From the NCBI RefSeq assembly GCF_900459225.1, contig NZ_UHFH01000003.1, positions 2,032,001 through 2,096,000 of the forward strand: a stretch of DNA of 64,000 bases. Reading direction: 5' to 3'. The position numbers were made by a program, and so were the translations under genes. The notes beneath the pieces are model-generated. The model made no database searches, was not told the DNA's origin, and saw nothing but the letters and a program-made list of their open reading frames with translations. Below are positions 8,449 through 18,399 of the stretch, piece by piece. This stretch comes from Streptococcus dysgalactiae subsp. dysgalactiae. GTDB taxonomy: Bacteria; Bacillota; Bacilli; Lactobacillales; Streptococcaceae. Each line of letters starts with the position of its first letter. The stretch's first letter is position 1.

Positions 8449-10122
8449 ATGGTTTTATCAGATATTGAAATAGCCAACTCTGTCACTATGGAACCTATCA
8501 GTAAGGTTGCCGATCAATTAGGGATTATCGAGGAAGCCCTCTGTCTCTATGGCAAGTACAAGGCAAAAATTGATGCCCATCAACTGGTTGCCCTAAAAGA
8601 TAAGCCTGATGGTAAATTGATTCTTGTCACTGCTATATCACCAACACCAGCTGGTGAAGGCAAAACCACCACTTCCGTTGGGTTGGTAGATGCTCTCGCT
8701 GCCATTGGAAAAAAAGCAGTTATTGCCCTTCGTGAACCTTCTCTTGGTCCTGTTTTTGGGGTTAAAGGAGGAGCTGCTGGCGGTGGCCACGCGCAAGTTG
8801 TCCCAATGGAAGACATCAACCTCCACTTTACAGGGGACTTTCATGCCATCGGTGTCGCCAACAACTTATTAGCTGCCTTGATTGATAACCACATTCACCA
8901 TGGCAATAGCCTAGGCATTGATTCTAGACGTATCACTTGGAAACGTGTGGTGGACATGAATGACCGCCAGCTTCGTCATATTGTTGACGGCTTGCAAGGC
9001 AAGGTAAACGGGGTACCTCGTGAAGATGGTTATGACATTACCGTCGCCTCTGAAATCATGGCAATCCTGTGCCTATCCGAAAACATTTCTGACCTCAAAG
9101 CCCGCCTTGAAAAAATCATTATTGGTTACAATTACCAAGGTGAACCTGTAACAGCTAAAGACTTGAAAGCTGGTGGTGCCCTAGCAGCACTGCTCAAGGA
9201 TGCGATTCATCCTAATCTCGTGCAAACCCTAGAACACACACCAGCCCTCATTCACGGCGGACCATTTGCTAATATCGCCCATGGCTGTAACAGTGTCCTC
9301 GCAACCAAACTAGCCTTGAAATATGGTGATTATGCCGTTACCGAAGCTGGATTTGGTGCTGACCTTGGAGCTGAAAAATTCATTGACATCAAATGCCGTA
9401 TGTCCGGCCTTCGTCCAGCAGCCGTTGTCCTAGTAGCTACTATTCGTGCCCTTAAAATGCACGGTGGCGTTCAAAAAACTAACTTGGCTACTGAAAATGT
9501 TCAGGCCGTTGTGGATGGTTTGCCTAACCTTGACAAACATTTGGCTAATATCCAAGACGTCTATGGCCTTCCAGTTGTCGTAGCGATCAATAAATTCCCA
9601 CTCGATACCGATGCCGAATTACAAGCTGTCTATGATGCCTGCGACAAACGTGGCGTTGACGTTGTGATTTCTGATGTTTGGGCAAATGGTGGAGCTGGTG
9701 GCCGTGAATTAGCTGAAAAAGTCGTGGCATTGGCAGAACAAGATAATCAATTCCGCTTTGTTTACGATGAAGACGATAGCATTGAAACCAAACTCACTAA
9801 AATCGTTACCAAGGTTTACGGTGGTAAAGGCATCAACTTGAGCCCGGCAGCCAAACGTGAACTGGCAGAATTAGAACGCCTCGGCTTTGGCAACTACCCA
9901 ATTTGCATGGCCAAAACCCAATATTCCTTCTCAGACGATGCTAAGAAACTTGGCGCACCAACAGACTTTACAGTAACTATTAGCAACCTTAAAGTGTCCG
10001 CGGGAGCAGGATTTATCGTTGCCCTGACGGGTGCTATCATGACCATGCCTGGCCTTCCAAAAGTACCTGCCAGCGAAAAAATTGATATTGACGAGGAGGG
10101 CAACATCACAGGATTATTCTAA
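8449..10122 (+). CDS. fhs: Formate-tetrahydrofolate ligase
   Basis: 557 residues, full length. It interconverts formate + THF + ATP and 10-formyl-THF + ADP + Pi. The P-loop-like ATP site is [14 protein letters not shown] near residue 65, and [19 protein letters not shown] and the C-terminal [14 protein letters not shown] are family signatures. In this operon it probably runs in reverse, after methenyl-THF hydrolysis, so that the formimino carbon from histidine leaves as formate with a gain of one ATP. RBS AAAGGAG. Pyogenic streptococci commonly have a second fhs elsewhere, but that lies outside this window. Confidence 0.97.
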   Translation: MVLSDIEIANSVTMEPISKVADQLGIIEEALCLYGKYKAKIDAHQLVALKDKPDGKLILVTAISPTPAGEGKTTTSVGLVDALAAIGKKAVIALREPSLGPVFGVKGGAAGGGHAQVVPMEDINLHFTGDFHAIGVANNLLAALIDNHIHHGNSLGIDSRRITWKRVVDMNDRQLRHIVDGLQGKVNGVPREDGYDITVASEIMAILCLSENISDLKARLEKIIIGYNYQGEPVTAKDLKAGGALAALLKDAIHPNLVQTLEHTPALIHGGPFANIAHGCNSVLATKLALKYGDYAVTEAGFGADLGAEKFIDIKCRMSGLRPAAVVLVATIRALKMHGGVQKTNLATENVQAVVDGLPNLDKHLANIQDVYGLPVVVAINKFPLDTDAELQAVYDACDKRGVDVVISDVWANGGAGGRELAEKVVALAEQDNQFRFVYDEDDSIETKLTKIVTKVYGGKGINLSPAAKRELAELERLGFGNYPICMAKTQYSFSDDAKKLGAPTDFTVTISNLKVSAGAGFIVALTGAIMTMPGLPKVPASEKIDIDEEGNITGLF

Positions 10123-10143
10123 TCGGAAATAAGGAGAGAACAA

Positions 10144-10740
10144 ATGACAAAGGTAACAATCAAAACGCCCTCTGATTACCTCCAGACAGACTGGTCTGGT
10201 GGCAAAACGAAACAATTGTTCCTTTATCCTGAAAAGGGAGACTACGGAGAGAGAAAATTCTCCTGCCGTCTCTCAATTGCAACCGTGGCCCTACGACAGA
10301 CAACTTTTACCTTACTTGATGGCTATCATAGGATCCTAATGAGCCTAGACAAGCCCATCACATTAAGTGATTTGAGTCATGCTAAAGAGATTTCCCTAAC
10401 TCCTTTTGAACCCTATGCGTTTGAAGGCGATACCAGAATCGTCAGTCGTGGAACCTGCCAAGACATGAATTTAATGTATGATGATCATTACCGAGGGCAA
10501 CTATTACCCGTCTGGTCTGACACACCATTTGCGGCACCCAAAGCGGACTGCCAACTGCTTTATGCCCTAAGCAAGCTGACTTATTCTGTGACCAATCAGG
10601 TGAATCAAGAACTTGAAGCCAATCACTTGTTGGTGATTGACCAGGAGGCCAGCCTATCAGACCTAAAAGTTTGCTCCAATCAAACAAGCCATGCCCAAAC
10701 CCCAGTAGCTGTTTGGGCAGGCTTATGGCACAACTCCTAA
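10144..10740 (+). CDS. hutD: HutD family protein
   Basis: 198 residues with the HutD cupin pattern: a WSGGKTKQLFLYP segment matching the family's W-x-G-G start, then RLSIATV, TLLDGYHRILMSL, and PFEPYAFEGDT. HutD is a conserved accessory of hut operons; in Pseudomonas it has been proposed to set an upper limit on hut activity by binding urocanate or formimino-glutamate. Its molecular role is not settled. RBS AAGGAG, 21 bases after fhs. No membrane or signal segment. Identity rests on the pattern plus its place in the cluster. Confidence 0.85.
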   Translation: MTKVTIKTPSDYLQTDWSGGKTKQLFLYPEKGDYGERKFSCRLSIATVALRQTTFTLLDGYHRILMSLDKPITLSDLSHAKEISLTPFEPYAFEGDTRIVSRGTCQDMNLMYDDHYRGQLLPVWSDTPFAAPKADCQLLYALSKLTYSVTNQVNQELEANHLLVIDQEASLSDLKVCSNQTSHAQTPVAVWAGLWHNS

Positions 10741-10966
10741 TGAAACAAGACCGACGATGTCAGTAGTAAATTATTGACTCAAGTCTCATCTTTTTAGGCT
10801 GTCATTCATCATCACAACAGCTACTTATTTTCTCATCGCTAATCAATGTCTCATCACCGTCGTTAGACCTAAGAGGCAACCTCCTAACGCGAGGTGTTCT
10901 TCATTTCCTAGCGACCCTTCCCATTACATTTGAACGCAACTTGCATACAAAAAGGAGAGCATTATT
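10741..10966 (+). other. Intergenic region upstream of the hut permease
   Basis: 226 bases with no gene. It contains a possible -35 (TTGACT near 10774) without a convincing -10, and a weak hairpin around ACCTC...GAGGT near 10880-10897. The permease-hutH pair may be read from the hutU promoter or from an unrecognised one here. Confidence 0.3.
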
Positions 10967-12310
10967 ATGGCGTCAAATCACATGAACGAACAAGAAAGAG
11001 AACAGGCTAAGTTTAGCTTGAGCGGTGCCACTCTTTACGGTATCAATGCCGTTATCGGCTCTGGTATCTTCCTTTTACCTAGGGCCATTTATAAGGGCCT
11101 TGGCCCTGCATCAATCGCTGTTATGTTTGGGACAGCTATTTTGACCATCATGCTGGCAGTTTGTTTTGCGGAAGTCTCTGGCTATTTTGGCAAAAATGGC
11201 GGAGCTTTCCAATATTCTAAACGAGCTTTTGGTGATTTTATCGGCTTTAACGTTGGTTTCCTTGGTTGGGCCGTTACCATCTTCGCTTGGGCAGCCATGG
11301 CAGCTGGATTTGCCAGAATGTTTATTATTACCTTCCCAGCCTTCGAAGGTTGGCACATTCCTATTAGTGTTGGACTGATTATCTTACTATCCTTGATGAA
11401 TATTGCTGGCTTGAAAACCTCTAAAATTTTCACCATCACAGCCACCATTGCTAAGTTAATCCCAATCGTTGCCTTCTCTGCTTGTACCCTTTTCTTCATC
11501 AAAAATGGGCTTCCTAACTTTACCCCTTTTGTTCAATTGGAACCAGGTACTGACCTCTTAGGGGCTATTTCCAATACTGCTGTTTATATCTTCTATGGCT
11601 TTATCGGTTTTGAAACCCTCTCTATTGTCGCTGGGGAGATGCGTGACCCTGAAAAAAATGTGCCACGTGCTATTTTAGGATCAATCAGTATCGTCTCTGT
11701 CTTATACATGCTGATTATCGGTGGAACTATTGCCATGCTTGGCTCTCAAATCATGATGACCAATGCACCTGTTCAAGATGCCTTTGTTAAAATGATAGGC
11801 CCTGCTGGCGCTTGGATGGTGTCAATCGGTGCTTTAATTTCTATTACAGGTCTTAACATGGGAGAATCCATCATGGTGCCACGTTACGGTGCTGCCATTG
11901 CTGATGAAGGACTTTTACCAGCAGCTATTGCCAAGCAAAATAAAAATGGCGCACCACTCGTTGCTATCTTGGTTTCAGGAGCAATTGCCATTGTACTCCT
12001 ACTTACTGGCTCATTTGAAAACTTAGCAAAACTCAGTGTTGTTTTCCGCTTCTTCCAATACATTCCAACTGCACTAGCCGTTATGAAATTACGGAAAGAT
12101 GCTCCTGATGCTAACGTGATTTTCCGAGTACCATTTGGTCCTGTTATCCCAACTCTTTCCGTCATTATCAGTTTGATTATGATTTGGGGTGACAACCCAA
12201 TGAACTTTATCTATGGTGCTGTCGGAGTCATCATTGCAAGTAGTGTTTATTACCTTATGCACGGACGCAAGCGCCAAATGGATCAAATGCCCCCTGAAGA
12301 ACAAATCTAG
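10967..12310 (+). CDS. APC-family amino acid permease, probably histidine uptake
   Basis: 447 residues, about 12 hydrophobic segments, amino acid-polyamine-organocation superfamily. The N-terminal GINAVIGSGIFLLPR is the APC substrate-binding unwound helix motif; GFIGFETLSIVAGEMRDPEKNVPRA is the conserved TM6-loop region. It is an inner membrane secondary transporter. Location between hutD and hutH, 12 bases before hutH, suggests import of histidine (HutT role) or possibly urocanate. The substrate is inferred from context, not from sequence. RBS AAGGAG. Confidence 0.85.
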   Translation: MASNHMNEQEREQAKFSLSGATLYGINAVIGSGIFLLPRAIYKGLGPASIAVMFGTAILTIMLAVCFAEVSGYFGKNGGAFQYSKRAFGDFIGFNVGFLGWAVTIFAWAAMAAGFARMFIITFPAFEGWHIPISVGLIILLSLMNIAGLKTSKIFTITATIAKLIPIVAFSACTLFFIKNGLPNFTPFVQLEPGTDLLGAISNTAVYIFYGFIGFETLSIVAGEMRDPEKNVPRAILGSISIVSVLYMLIIGGTIAMLGSQIMMTNAPVQDAFVKMIGPAGAWMVSIGALISITGLNMGESIMVPRYGAAIADEGLLPAAIAKQNKNGAPLVAILVSGAIAIVLLLTGSFENLAKLSVVFRFFQYIPTALAVMKLRKDAPDANVIFRVPFGPVIPTLSVIISLIMIWGDNPMNFIYGAVGVIIASSVYYLMHGRKRQMDQMPPEEQI

Positions 12311-12321
12311 GAGAAAAAACT

Positions 12322-13863
12322 ATGACAAGAGTGATTAATTTAGATGGCAAAAGCCTTACCCTCGAAGATGTGATTGCGATTGCTCGCCAAGGTGTAGCCT
12401 GTCGCATTGATGACAGTGCTGTTAAAGCTGTGAATGCCTCTCGTAAAATTGTTGATGACATTGTCAACGAAAAACGGGTCGTTTACGGGGTGACCACTGG
12501 TTTTGGATCCCTTTGTAACGTGAGCATTTCACCAGAAGATACGATTCAACTCCAAGAAAATCTGATTCGTACCCATGCCAGTGGTTTTGGTGACCCATTG
12601 CCAGAAGATGCCGTGAGAGCCATTATGCTTATCCGTATCAATTCACTAGTCAAAGGCTATTCTGGTATTCGCTTGTCCACCATCAAAAAATTAGTGGAGT
12701 TACTCAACAAAGGGGTTCACCCTTACATTCCTGAAAAAGGTTCCCTAGGAGCTTCAGGAGATTTGGCACCGCTTGCTCACATGGTGCTTCCTATGCTTGG
12801 TCTAGGGAAAGCTTACTACAAGGGAGAACTTCTTTCTGGTCAAGAGGCCCTTGATAAAGCTGGTATCGACAAGATTTCTTTAGCCGCCAAAGAAGGACTC
12901 GCCCTTATCAACGGAACAACCGTTCTAACTGGTATCGGTGCCCTTGCAACCTATGATGCCATTCAATTATTGAAACTGTCAGACCTAGCGGGTGCCCTAT
13001 CCCTTGAAGTGCATAACGGGATTACTAGCCCATTTGAAGAAAACCTTCACACCATTCGCCCACAAAGTGGGCAGTTGGCAACAGCTCGCAATATCCGAAA
13101 CCTCCTAGAAGGCAGCCAAAACACAACCGTAGCTACTCAATCTCGTGTGCAAGACCCTTACACCTTGCGCTGCATCCCTCAAATTCATGGGGCTAGCAAA
13201 GACAGTATTGCCTATGTCAAATCCAAAGTTGACATTGAAATCAATTCTGTCACAGATAATCCAATTATCTGTAAAGATAGCCACGTTATTTCAGGAGGTA
13301 ACTTCCACGGAGAACCAATGGCACAGCCATTTGACTTCTTAGGCATTGCCATTTCTGAAATCGGAAATGTTTCTGAACGCCGTGTGGAACGTTTGGTCAA
13401 TAGCCAACTCAGCAAATTACCATCCTTCCTTGTCAAATACCCAGGTCTCAATTCAGGCTTTATGATTACTCAGTACGCCTGTGCCTCTCTTGCTTCTGAA
13501 AACAAGGTTTTGGCACATCCAGCCAGCGTGGATTCTATCCCATCTTGTGAAAACCAAGAAGATTTTGTCAGCATGGGCACCACCGCTGCTCGCAAGGCCG
13601 GTGAAATCCTTAAAAATTCTCGCCGCATCGTGGCTACTGAAATCATGGCAGCCTGCCAAGCTCTTGATCTCAAATCTGAAAATCATGAACTAGGTAAAGG
13701 GACTAAGGTTGCCTACGATCTCTTCCGCAAAGAAGTTAACTTTATCGAACACGATAAAGACATCGAAATCTACGATGAATTAAACAAGGCATCAGCAGTC
13801 ATTGAAGACCCAAGCTTCCTCGAAGCAGTCGAACAGGCAGTTGAGTTGAGTATCCAATTTTAG
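12322..13863 (+). CDS. hutH: Histidine ammonia-lyase
   Basis: 513 residues, full length. It removes ammonia from L-histidine to give trans-urocanate, the entry step of the pathway. The Ala-Ser-Gly that cyclises to the MIO electrophile is in GSLGASGDLAPLAHM near residue 145. VYGVTTGFGSL (catalytic Tyr) and QDPYTLRCIPQIHG are other lyase signatures. RBS AGGAG. It is last but one in the run; unusually, the first enzyme of the pathway is encoded far from the proposed operon promoter, beside the permease. Confidence 0.97.
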   Translation: MTRVINLDGKSLTLEDVIAIARQGVACRIDDSAVKAVNASRKIVDDIVNEKRVVYGVTTGFGSLCNVSISPEDTIQLQENLIRTHASGFGDPLPEDAVRAIMLIRINSLVKGYSGIRLSTIKKLVELLNKGVHPYIPEKGSLGASGDLAPLAHMVLPMLGLGKAYYKGELLSGQEALDKAGIDKISLAAKEGLALINGTTVLTGIGALATYDAIQLLKLSDLAGALSLEVHNGITSPFEENLHTIRPQSGQLATARNIRNLLEGSQNTTVATQSRVQDPYTLRCIPQIHGASKDSIAYVKSKVDIEINSVTDNPIICKDSHVISGGNFHGEPMAQPFDFLGIAISEIGNVSERRVERLVNSQLSKLPSFLVKYPGLNSGFMITQYACASLASENKVLAHPASVDSIPSCENQEDFVSMGTTAARKAGEILKNSRRIVATEIMAACQALDLKSENHELGKGTKVAYDLFRKEVNFIEHDKDIEIYDELNKASAVIEDPSFLEAVEQAVELSIQF

Positions 13864-13996
13864 TGAATAAGGGACTTCTTTAACCAAAAGGGGCTGTGGC
13901 AAAAGTCATGGCCTCTTTGGGCTAACTGACTGGGACCAAAAGCAGACGATTTTATTGCTCTGCTATTCCTAAAAAGCAGTCACAACGGCCACGAAA

Positions 13997-14030
13997 GTGT
14001 TGACTCTAAGCTTTATTTTGCTATCATAAT
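13997..14030 (+). promoter_or_regulatory. Candidate promoter of hutG
   Basis: TTGACT at 14000-14005 is followed after 16 bases by TATCAT at 14022-14027 (or after 19 bases by CATAAT at 14025-14030), just before the hutG RBS. A weak G+C stem (AAAGGGGC...GGCCTCTTT near 13888-13920), without a U-run, lies between hutH and this promoter. hutG may therefore be partly independent of the operon. Confidence 0.45.
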
Positions 14031-14049
14031 CCTAAAGGAGATGACGCGC

Positions 14050-15036
14050 ATGCTAGAAGATTACTACCCATCCACAACCAGTTACTACCACGGTGCGATT
14101 GATGACGACTTATACGCTGCCAAATGGGGCATGGTTATGACCTTCCTTGACCTTAACGACAGCTCACTAACCCCATTTGAAGGGACACATTTTGCCTTGA
14201 TTGGCTTTAAAAGTGATAAGGGAGTTTATATCAATAATGGTCGTGTCGGAGCAGTCGAAAGTCCAGCCGCCATACGAACCCAGCTCGCCAAACTCCCTTG
14301 GCATTTAGGAAACCAGGTCATGGTCTACGATGTAGGGAATATTGACGGCCCCAACCGCTCTTTGGAACAACTGCAAAACAGTTTAAGCAAGGCCATCAAA
14401 CGGATGCGTGACCTTAATCTCAGACCCATCGTCTTAGGAGGTGGCCACGAGACAGCCTACGGGCATTACTTAGGCCTTCGTCAAAGCCTAGCCCCAAGTG
14501 ACGACCTAGCCGTCATTAACATGGATGCTCACTTTGATTTAAGACCCTACGACCAAACAGGTCCCAATTCTGGCACCGGATTCCGCCAGATGTTTAATGA
14601 TGCCGTTGCGGAAAATCGTCTTTTTAACTATCTTGTTTTAGGCATTCAAGAACATAACAATAACCTATTCTTATTTGACTTTGTAGCAAAATCCAAGGGC
14701 ATTCAATTTTTGACTGGGCAAGACATTTATCGCATGGGCTATCAAAAGGTCTGCCAAACCATCGACCGTTTCTTAGCGGGGCAAGAAAGGGTCTATCTGA
14801 CCATTGACATGGACTGCTTCTCAGTTGGTGCTGCCCCTGGGGTTAGTGCTATCCAGTCCCTCGGTGTTGACCCAAATCTTGCCGTCTTGGTTTTGCAACA
14901 CATTGCAGCTAGCGGAAAATTAGTTGGCTTTGATGTGGTTGAGGTTTCACCACCACACGATATTGATAACCACACCGCCAATTTAGCAGCCACCTTTATC
15001 TTTTACCTCGTACAGATTATGGCACAACATAGCTAA
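14050..15036 (+). CDS. hutG: Formimidoylglutamase
   Basis: 328 residues, arginase/agmatinase superfamily. It hydrolyses N-formimino-glutamate to glutamate and formamide. Binuclear Mn ligands are visible in [24 protein letters not shown] and [11 protein letters not shown]; the last differs from the arginase S-x-D-x-D-x-x-D form, which is common in formimidoylglutamases. An ATG at 14041 directly abuts the AAAGGAG ribosome site, so the next in-frame ATG at 14050, nine bases downstream of it, is the better start. The cell thus has two ways to finish formimino-glutamate: this enzyme and FtcD/FchA. Confidence 0.93.
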   Translation: MLEDYYPSTTSYYHGAIDDDLYAAKWGMVMTFLDLNDSSLTPFEGTHFALIGFKSDKGVYINNGRVGAVESPAAIRTQLAKLPWHLGNQVMVYDVGNIDGPNRSLEQLQNSLSKAIKRMRDLNLRPIVLGGGHETAYGHYLGLRQSLAPSDDLAVINMDAHFDLRPYDQTGPNSGTGFRQMFNDAVAENRLFNYLVLGIQEHNNNLFLFDFVAKSKGIQFLTGQDIYRMGYQKVCQTIDRFLAGQERVYLTIDMDCFSVGAAPGVSAIQSLGVDPNLAVLVLQHIAASGKLVGFDVVEVSPPHDIDNHTANLAATFIFYLVQIMAQHS

Positions 15037-15064
15037 AACCCTCTGATTCGCATCAGAGGGTTTT
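15035..15064. terminator. Bidirectional terminator between hutG and the SARP-like regulator
   Basis: AAAACCCTCTGAT pairs with ATCAGAGGGTTTT around a short TCGC loop. T-runs at both ends allow use in both directions, separating the convergent hutG and regulator gene. Confidence 0.92.
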
Positions 15065-15066
15065 CC

Positions 15067-18000
15067 TTAGCTTTTAGCAGATAATTGCTGACGCAAATCA
15101 TTCATCTCACTCACCAAATGACAATCTCGGTAAGGGTTTAGGTTAGTACTAGCAATTTCATAATAATACTCAAAGGATTCTGTCAACAGGAGGGCTACCT
15201 TTTCTTTTTCCTGCTGACTTAAGGTATCTCCTTGACGTATCAATTGGTACTTGACTGCAGCCATCAAATAGAAAATCAATCCCTTGTCACGCGGATTGCG
15301 ATACCTAGACATCAAAGTTTCCCTGTGACCAAGTAGGGACAAGGCTGGCTGATAATTGCCTTTTTTCCACTGAATCATGGCTAAGTATATCTCGAGCTGG
15401 GTTTCTTTCCACGGGTAAATATGATTGGCCAAGGCTTCTTTAGCCAAACTCAAGATTTGCTCAGCCTGATCAAAATGACCCAAATAGAAATAAGAAATCC
15501 CTAATCCAATGTAAAAAATACTCACCGATAACTCAGCTGGCTTGTTGTCTGTTAAGGAAATAGCTTCTTTTTGGTAAGCAACAGCCTTTTCAAACTGATA
15601 ACGAATCTGGGCAATCTCTCCCAAATAATCCAAGGCAGCAGCAATCTGAATCGCATAGTTAGCCTGCAATCCTGGTGTCACCTTAAAGAAATCAATTGAC
15701 TGTTGAAGCAAATGTTCTGCCTCATCCAACTCCCCAACAATCAAATGATAGAGACCTTTTAACCGCAAACTAATCGCTATAGCCTCAAAATGATTAGCAG
15801 CGACCGCTGCCTCTAGTGAAAGGCTAGTGTAATAACGCATTTCTGGCTTGTTTTCAACTTGGATACAGTAATGAATTAGCTGACGATAACCTTCTAACAA
15901 GAAGGAGGTCTGCTTTAGCTCAGTTGCCAAATCGATAACCTTTTGAATGTTTTTAATCCCTTCTTGATACCTCCCTGTTCGGATATCGTAACGGCCTTCA
16001 AGGTAAGCAAAACGAATCAATAACTGTTGAAAATCGCGATTATTATCATAGGTCAGTTCCAAATCCGCAATGTTTTGCCGAATCTTATCAAACTGCCTTT
16101 CCATCAAACGATGATTATCACGATCAGATTTTTCCACTAACCCAACACTCTTGGAGTAAATAGGAAAAAGTTCATGCTGAAATTGCAAGGTAGCATCAAG
16201 GTAATTGAGGTTATATTCTAAAGCCTTAATCACCTGTCGTGATTCTTTATAATGGTAAGCAATAGCCTCAAGCAAAGTTGGACTTGGAGGTAAAAGAGGT
16301 AGTAATTCCTCCAACCGTTTGGCAATTTGCCCGTGCAATAAACGCCTCTTCGATAAAGACAGACGGTCATAACAATAGAGTTGAATAATCCGCTGACGAA
16401 AAGAAATCAGCACCTCTTCTCCCTTATTCTCTTCCACTAAAATATAATAGTGGCATAGACTATCCACCATCTCAATGACTTCCTCAAGCGGCAGAAGCAT
16501 CAGCTGAGCCAAGGTGTTTAAAGGCACGGCTCCTCGGCAACAAGATAGGTAGTGCAACAGTTCATCATCACGGCTATTGAGATTAGCTAATTTTAGTCCC
16601 AATTTAGCCTTAATAGCAGGGGTTAGAGGCACAAACTTTTCTTTTCGCAACAAGGTTTGGGTGTATTCTGATAAGAAAAAGGGGATTCCTTGACTAGCTT
16701 GATAGAGGTGATCGATTTCTTGCTCCGTCACACTCTGGTTCCCCAATTGACTGCGGATATAAGCTGAACTTTCTTGTCGGGTGAACGGTTCCAGTCGAAT
16801 ACTTTCTAAGCGTCCCTGACTGATTAAAGCATTTAGACAAGTTCCCAGTTGAGGGGTGGTTCCTAAATGTTTGGTCAAAACAAAAGCTATGGGATAATGG
16901 GACAGCTGATTCATGACCCGTTGCAGTAAGGTCAAACTGTCCTCATCCATCCAGTGACAATCTTCAATCAATACTACTAAAGCCTTGATGTCTGCTAGAT
17001 TTTGTAAAATATCAACCACAAAGGAAACCAACAAACTAGTATGATCTTTAACAAAAGGATGCGCCACATGCTCTTGAAAAACGGTCGCCGTTGGAAAACA
17101 TTGCTTGAGCGCTGCCCGCCACGCTTTGGTCGACAACAAGCGATGCTGAATCACCAAGTCCCCTAAGCCATCTAAAATATTACGCCAAGGCAACAAAGAG
17201 TCCATAGCCTCTTCTCGAAAACAATTAGCCGTCACAATTTGGTAATCCTGCGTTTGATTAGCCAGCACTTGTCTCGCCAGCGTCCGCTTACCAATCCCAG
17301 TATCTCCAATTAAAAGTAAAGCACCTACTTCTCGATAGGTTAAACAATTAGCAAAATAAGCTTCTAGTTGCTTAATTTCATCAATCCGACCCAAAAAATG
17401 ATTACTATTACGTAAAAAATGTTTGATTTTACGTTCATTACGATCTTTAGCGACTACTTCCTGATAAATCTGTTGGCTTTGCGGACTAGGTTGAATCCCT
17501 AATTCTTTATCCAAAACATTCACTAATTGATAATAGGTCTCGATGACCTTACTAGGACGATTATCTTGCTGATAAAGTCGCATCAAGAGCTGGTAATTTT
17601 TCTCTTCAAATTCATCACGTTCAATAAGTTGTTTTAAATGCTCTTCAGTATCTTCAATGGCATCCAGAGATAGTCCCTCTTCGATTTTTTGATAACAAGT
17701 TTTAAGGTAGACCTGCTCACACTGCATTCGAATTTTTGAGACCCACAAGTCAAATTCCTCACCGCTTTTAAGGTAAAACCCTTGTAAAAATTCTCCCTGA
17801 TACAGTGCCAAATGTGCAAGGGGTGCCTCCAAAAAGGGGGCAATATCGGTTTGAATATCAAGAGCTGGATTTAGGCGAAGCATATTACGATTAGGACAGA
17901 TAATGACATCACTCTGCAAGACCTTATTAGCCTGATAGATGGTGTTGCGCAAATTCTTCTTGGCGGTCTGCGTGTTTTTGTTTTCCCATAACAAACTGGC

Positions 18001-18141
18001 AGCCATCTCACGACTCACAGATCCATTAACAGCTAAATAATAGAGGAGTGCATTCACTTTGGCAAAAGCAAAAAATTGTTCTTCGTTATTGAGCAAAATA
18101 CGTGGAATGCCAAGCAACTGGAAAGTGATAACGTTATTCAT
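15067..18141 (-). CDS. Large SARP-like regulator (BTAD, ATPase, TPR domains)
   Basis: 1024 residues. Residues 1-220 resemble the bacterial transcriptional activator domain of SARP/AfsR regulators: a winged-helix part with KKNLRNTIYQANK, then helical repeats ending near DKELGIQPSPQ. A STAND/AAA-type ATPase follows with Walker A LLIGDTGIGKRTLA (about 275) and Walker B-like ALVVLIEDCHWMDEDSL. The C-terminal half is rich in TPR-like helices (LEGRYDIRTGRYQEGI, AIQIAAALDYLGEIAQI). It probably senses a small molecule and activates transcription. It is convergent with hutG and closes the hut cluster, so hut control is the best guess. The gene stands alone and is much larger than usual streptococcal regulators. 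Confidence 0.8.
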   Translation of the reverse strand: MNNVITFQLLGIPRILLNNEEQFFAFAKVNALLYYLAVNGSVSREMAASLLWENKNTQTAKKNLRNTIYQANKVLQSDVIICPNRNMLRLNPALDIQTDIAPFLEAPLAHLALYQGEFLQGFYLKSGEEFDLWVSKIRMQCEQVYLKTCYQKIEEGLSLDAIEDTEEHLKQLIERDEFEEKNYQLLMRLYQQDNRPSKVIETYYQLVNVLDKELGIQPSPQSQQIYQEVVAKDRNERKIKHFLRNSNHFLGRIDEIKQLEAYFANCLTYREVGALLLIGDTGIGKRTLARQVLANQTQDYQIVTANCFREEAMDSLLPWRNILDGLGDLVIQHRLLSTKAWRAALKQCFPTATVFQEHVAHPFVKDHTSLLVSFVVDILQNLADIKALVVLIEDCHWMDEDSLTLLQRVMNQLSHYPIAFVLTKHLGTTPQLGTCLNALISQGRLESIRLEPFTRQESSAYIRSQLGNQSVTEQEIDHLYQASQGIPFFLSEYTQTLLRKEKFVPLTPAIKAKLGLKLANLNSRDDELLHYLSCCRGAVPLNTLAQLMLLPLEEVIEMVDSLCHYYILVEENKGEEVLISFRQRIIQLYCYDRLSLSKRRLLHGQIAKRLEELLPLLPPSPTLLEAIAYHYKESRQVIKALEYNLNYLDATLQFQHELFPIYSKSVGLVEKSDRDNHRLMERQFDKIRQNIADLELTYDNNRDFQQLLIRFAYLEGRYDIRTGRYQEGIKNIQKVIDLATELKQTSFLLEGYRQLIHYCIQVENKPEMRYYTSLSLEAAVAANHFEAIAISLRLKGLYHLIVGELDEAEHLLQQSIDFFKVTPGLQANYAIQIAAALDYLGEIAQIRYQFEKAVAYQKEAISLTDNKPAELSVSIFYIGLGISYFYLGHFDQAEQILSLAKEALANHIYPWKETQLEIYLAMIQWKKGNYQPALSLLGHRETLMSRYRNPRDKGLIFYLMAAVKYQLIRQGDTLSQQEKEKVALLLTESFEYYYEIASTNLNPYRDCHLVSEMNDLRQQLSAKS

Positions 18142-18249
18142 GTAAGCGCCTCCAATAGTAATACAAGTTCACTATAACTTAATTCCAAGTATTTCGCAAG
18201 TTTTCTCCTGTACCCTTTCAGAGGTTCATTGTTTTTATAGGGTTTGGAC

Positions 18250-18278
18250 TTGCTTTTAAGCTTTTTTTTTGATAATAT
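18250..18278 (+). promoter_or_regulatory. Candidate rpsB promoter
   Basis: TTGCTT (18250-18255) and TAATAT (18273-18278) are separated by 17 bases. The predicted start leaves a leader of about 115 bases before rpsB. Confidence 0.5.
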
Positions 18279-18284
18279 AGTAGG

Positions 18285-18385
18285 GTCGTGTAGACGGCAA
18301 ATACTCATTCTAGACCAATTGTGGGCTTGTTGCCGCTAGGTTAGCCTGCAAGTCGAAGTTTAGAAGAGGGAAAAACATTTTATAA
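18285..18385 (+). ncRNA. rpsB 5' leader, possible S2 autoregulatory RNA
   Basis: About 100 transcribed bases, relatively G+C-rich compared with the flanks (GTGGGCTTGTTGCCGC, GGTTAGCCTGC), lie between the candidate promoter and the rpsB RBS. Ribosomal protein S2 represses its own operon through such leaders in other bacteria. I can see potential short stems but cannot fold it with certainty. Confidence 0.35.
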
Positions 18386-18399
18386 AGGAGAAACTACTC

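Noticed and set aside
13888..13920. Terminator between hutH and hutG
   Set aside because: The stem has wobbles and is followed by GGGC, not by a U-run.
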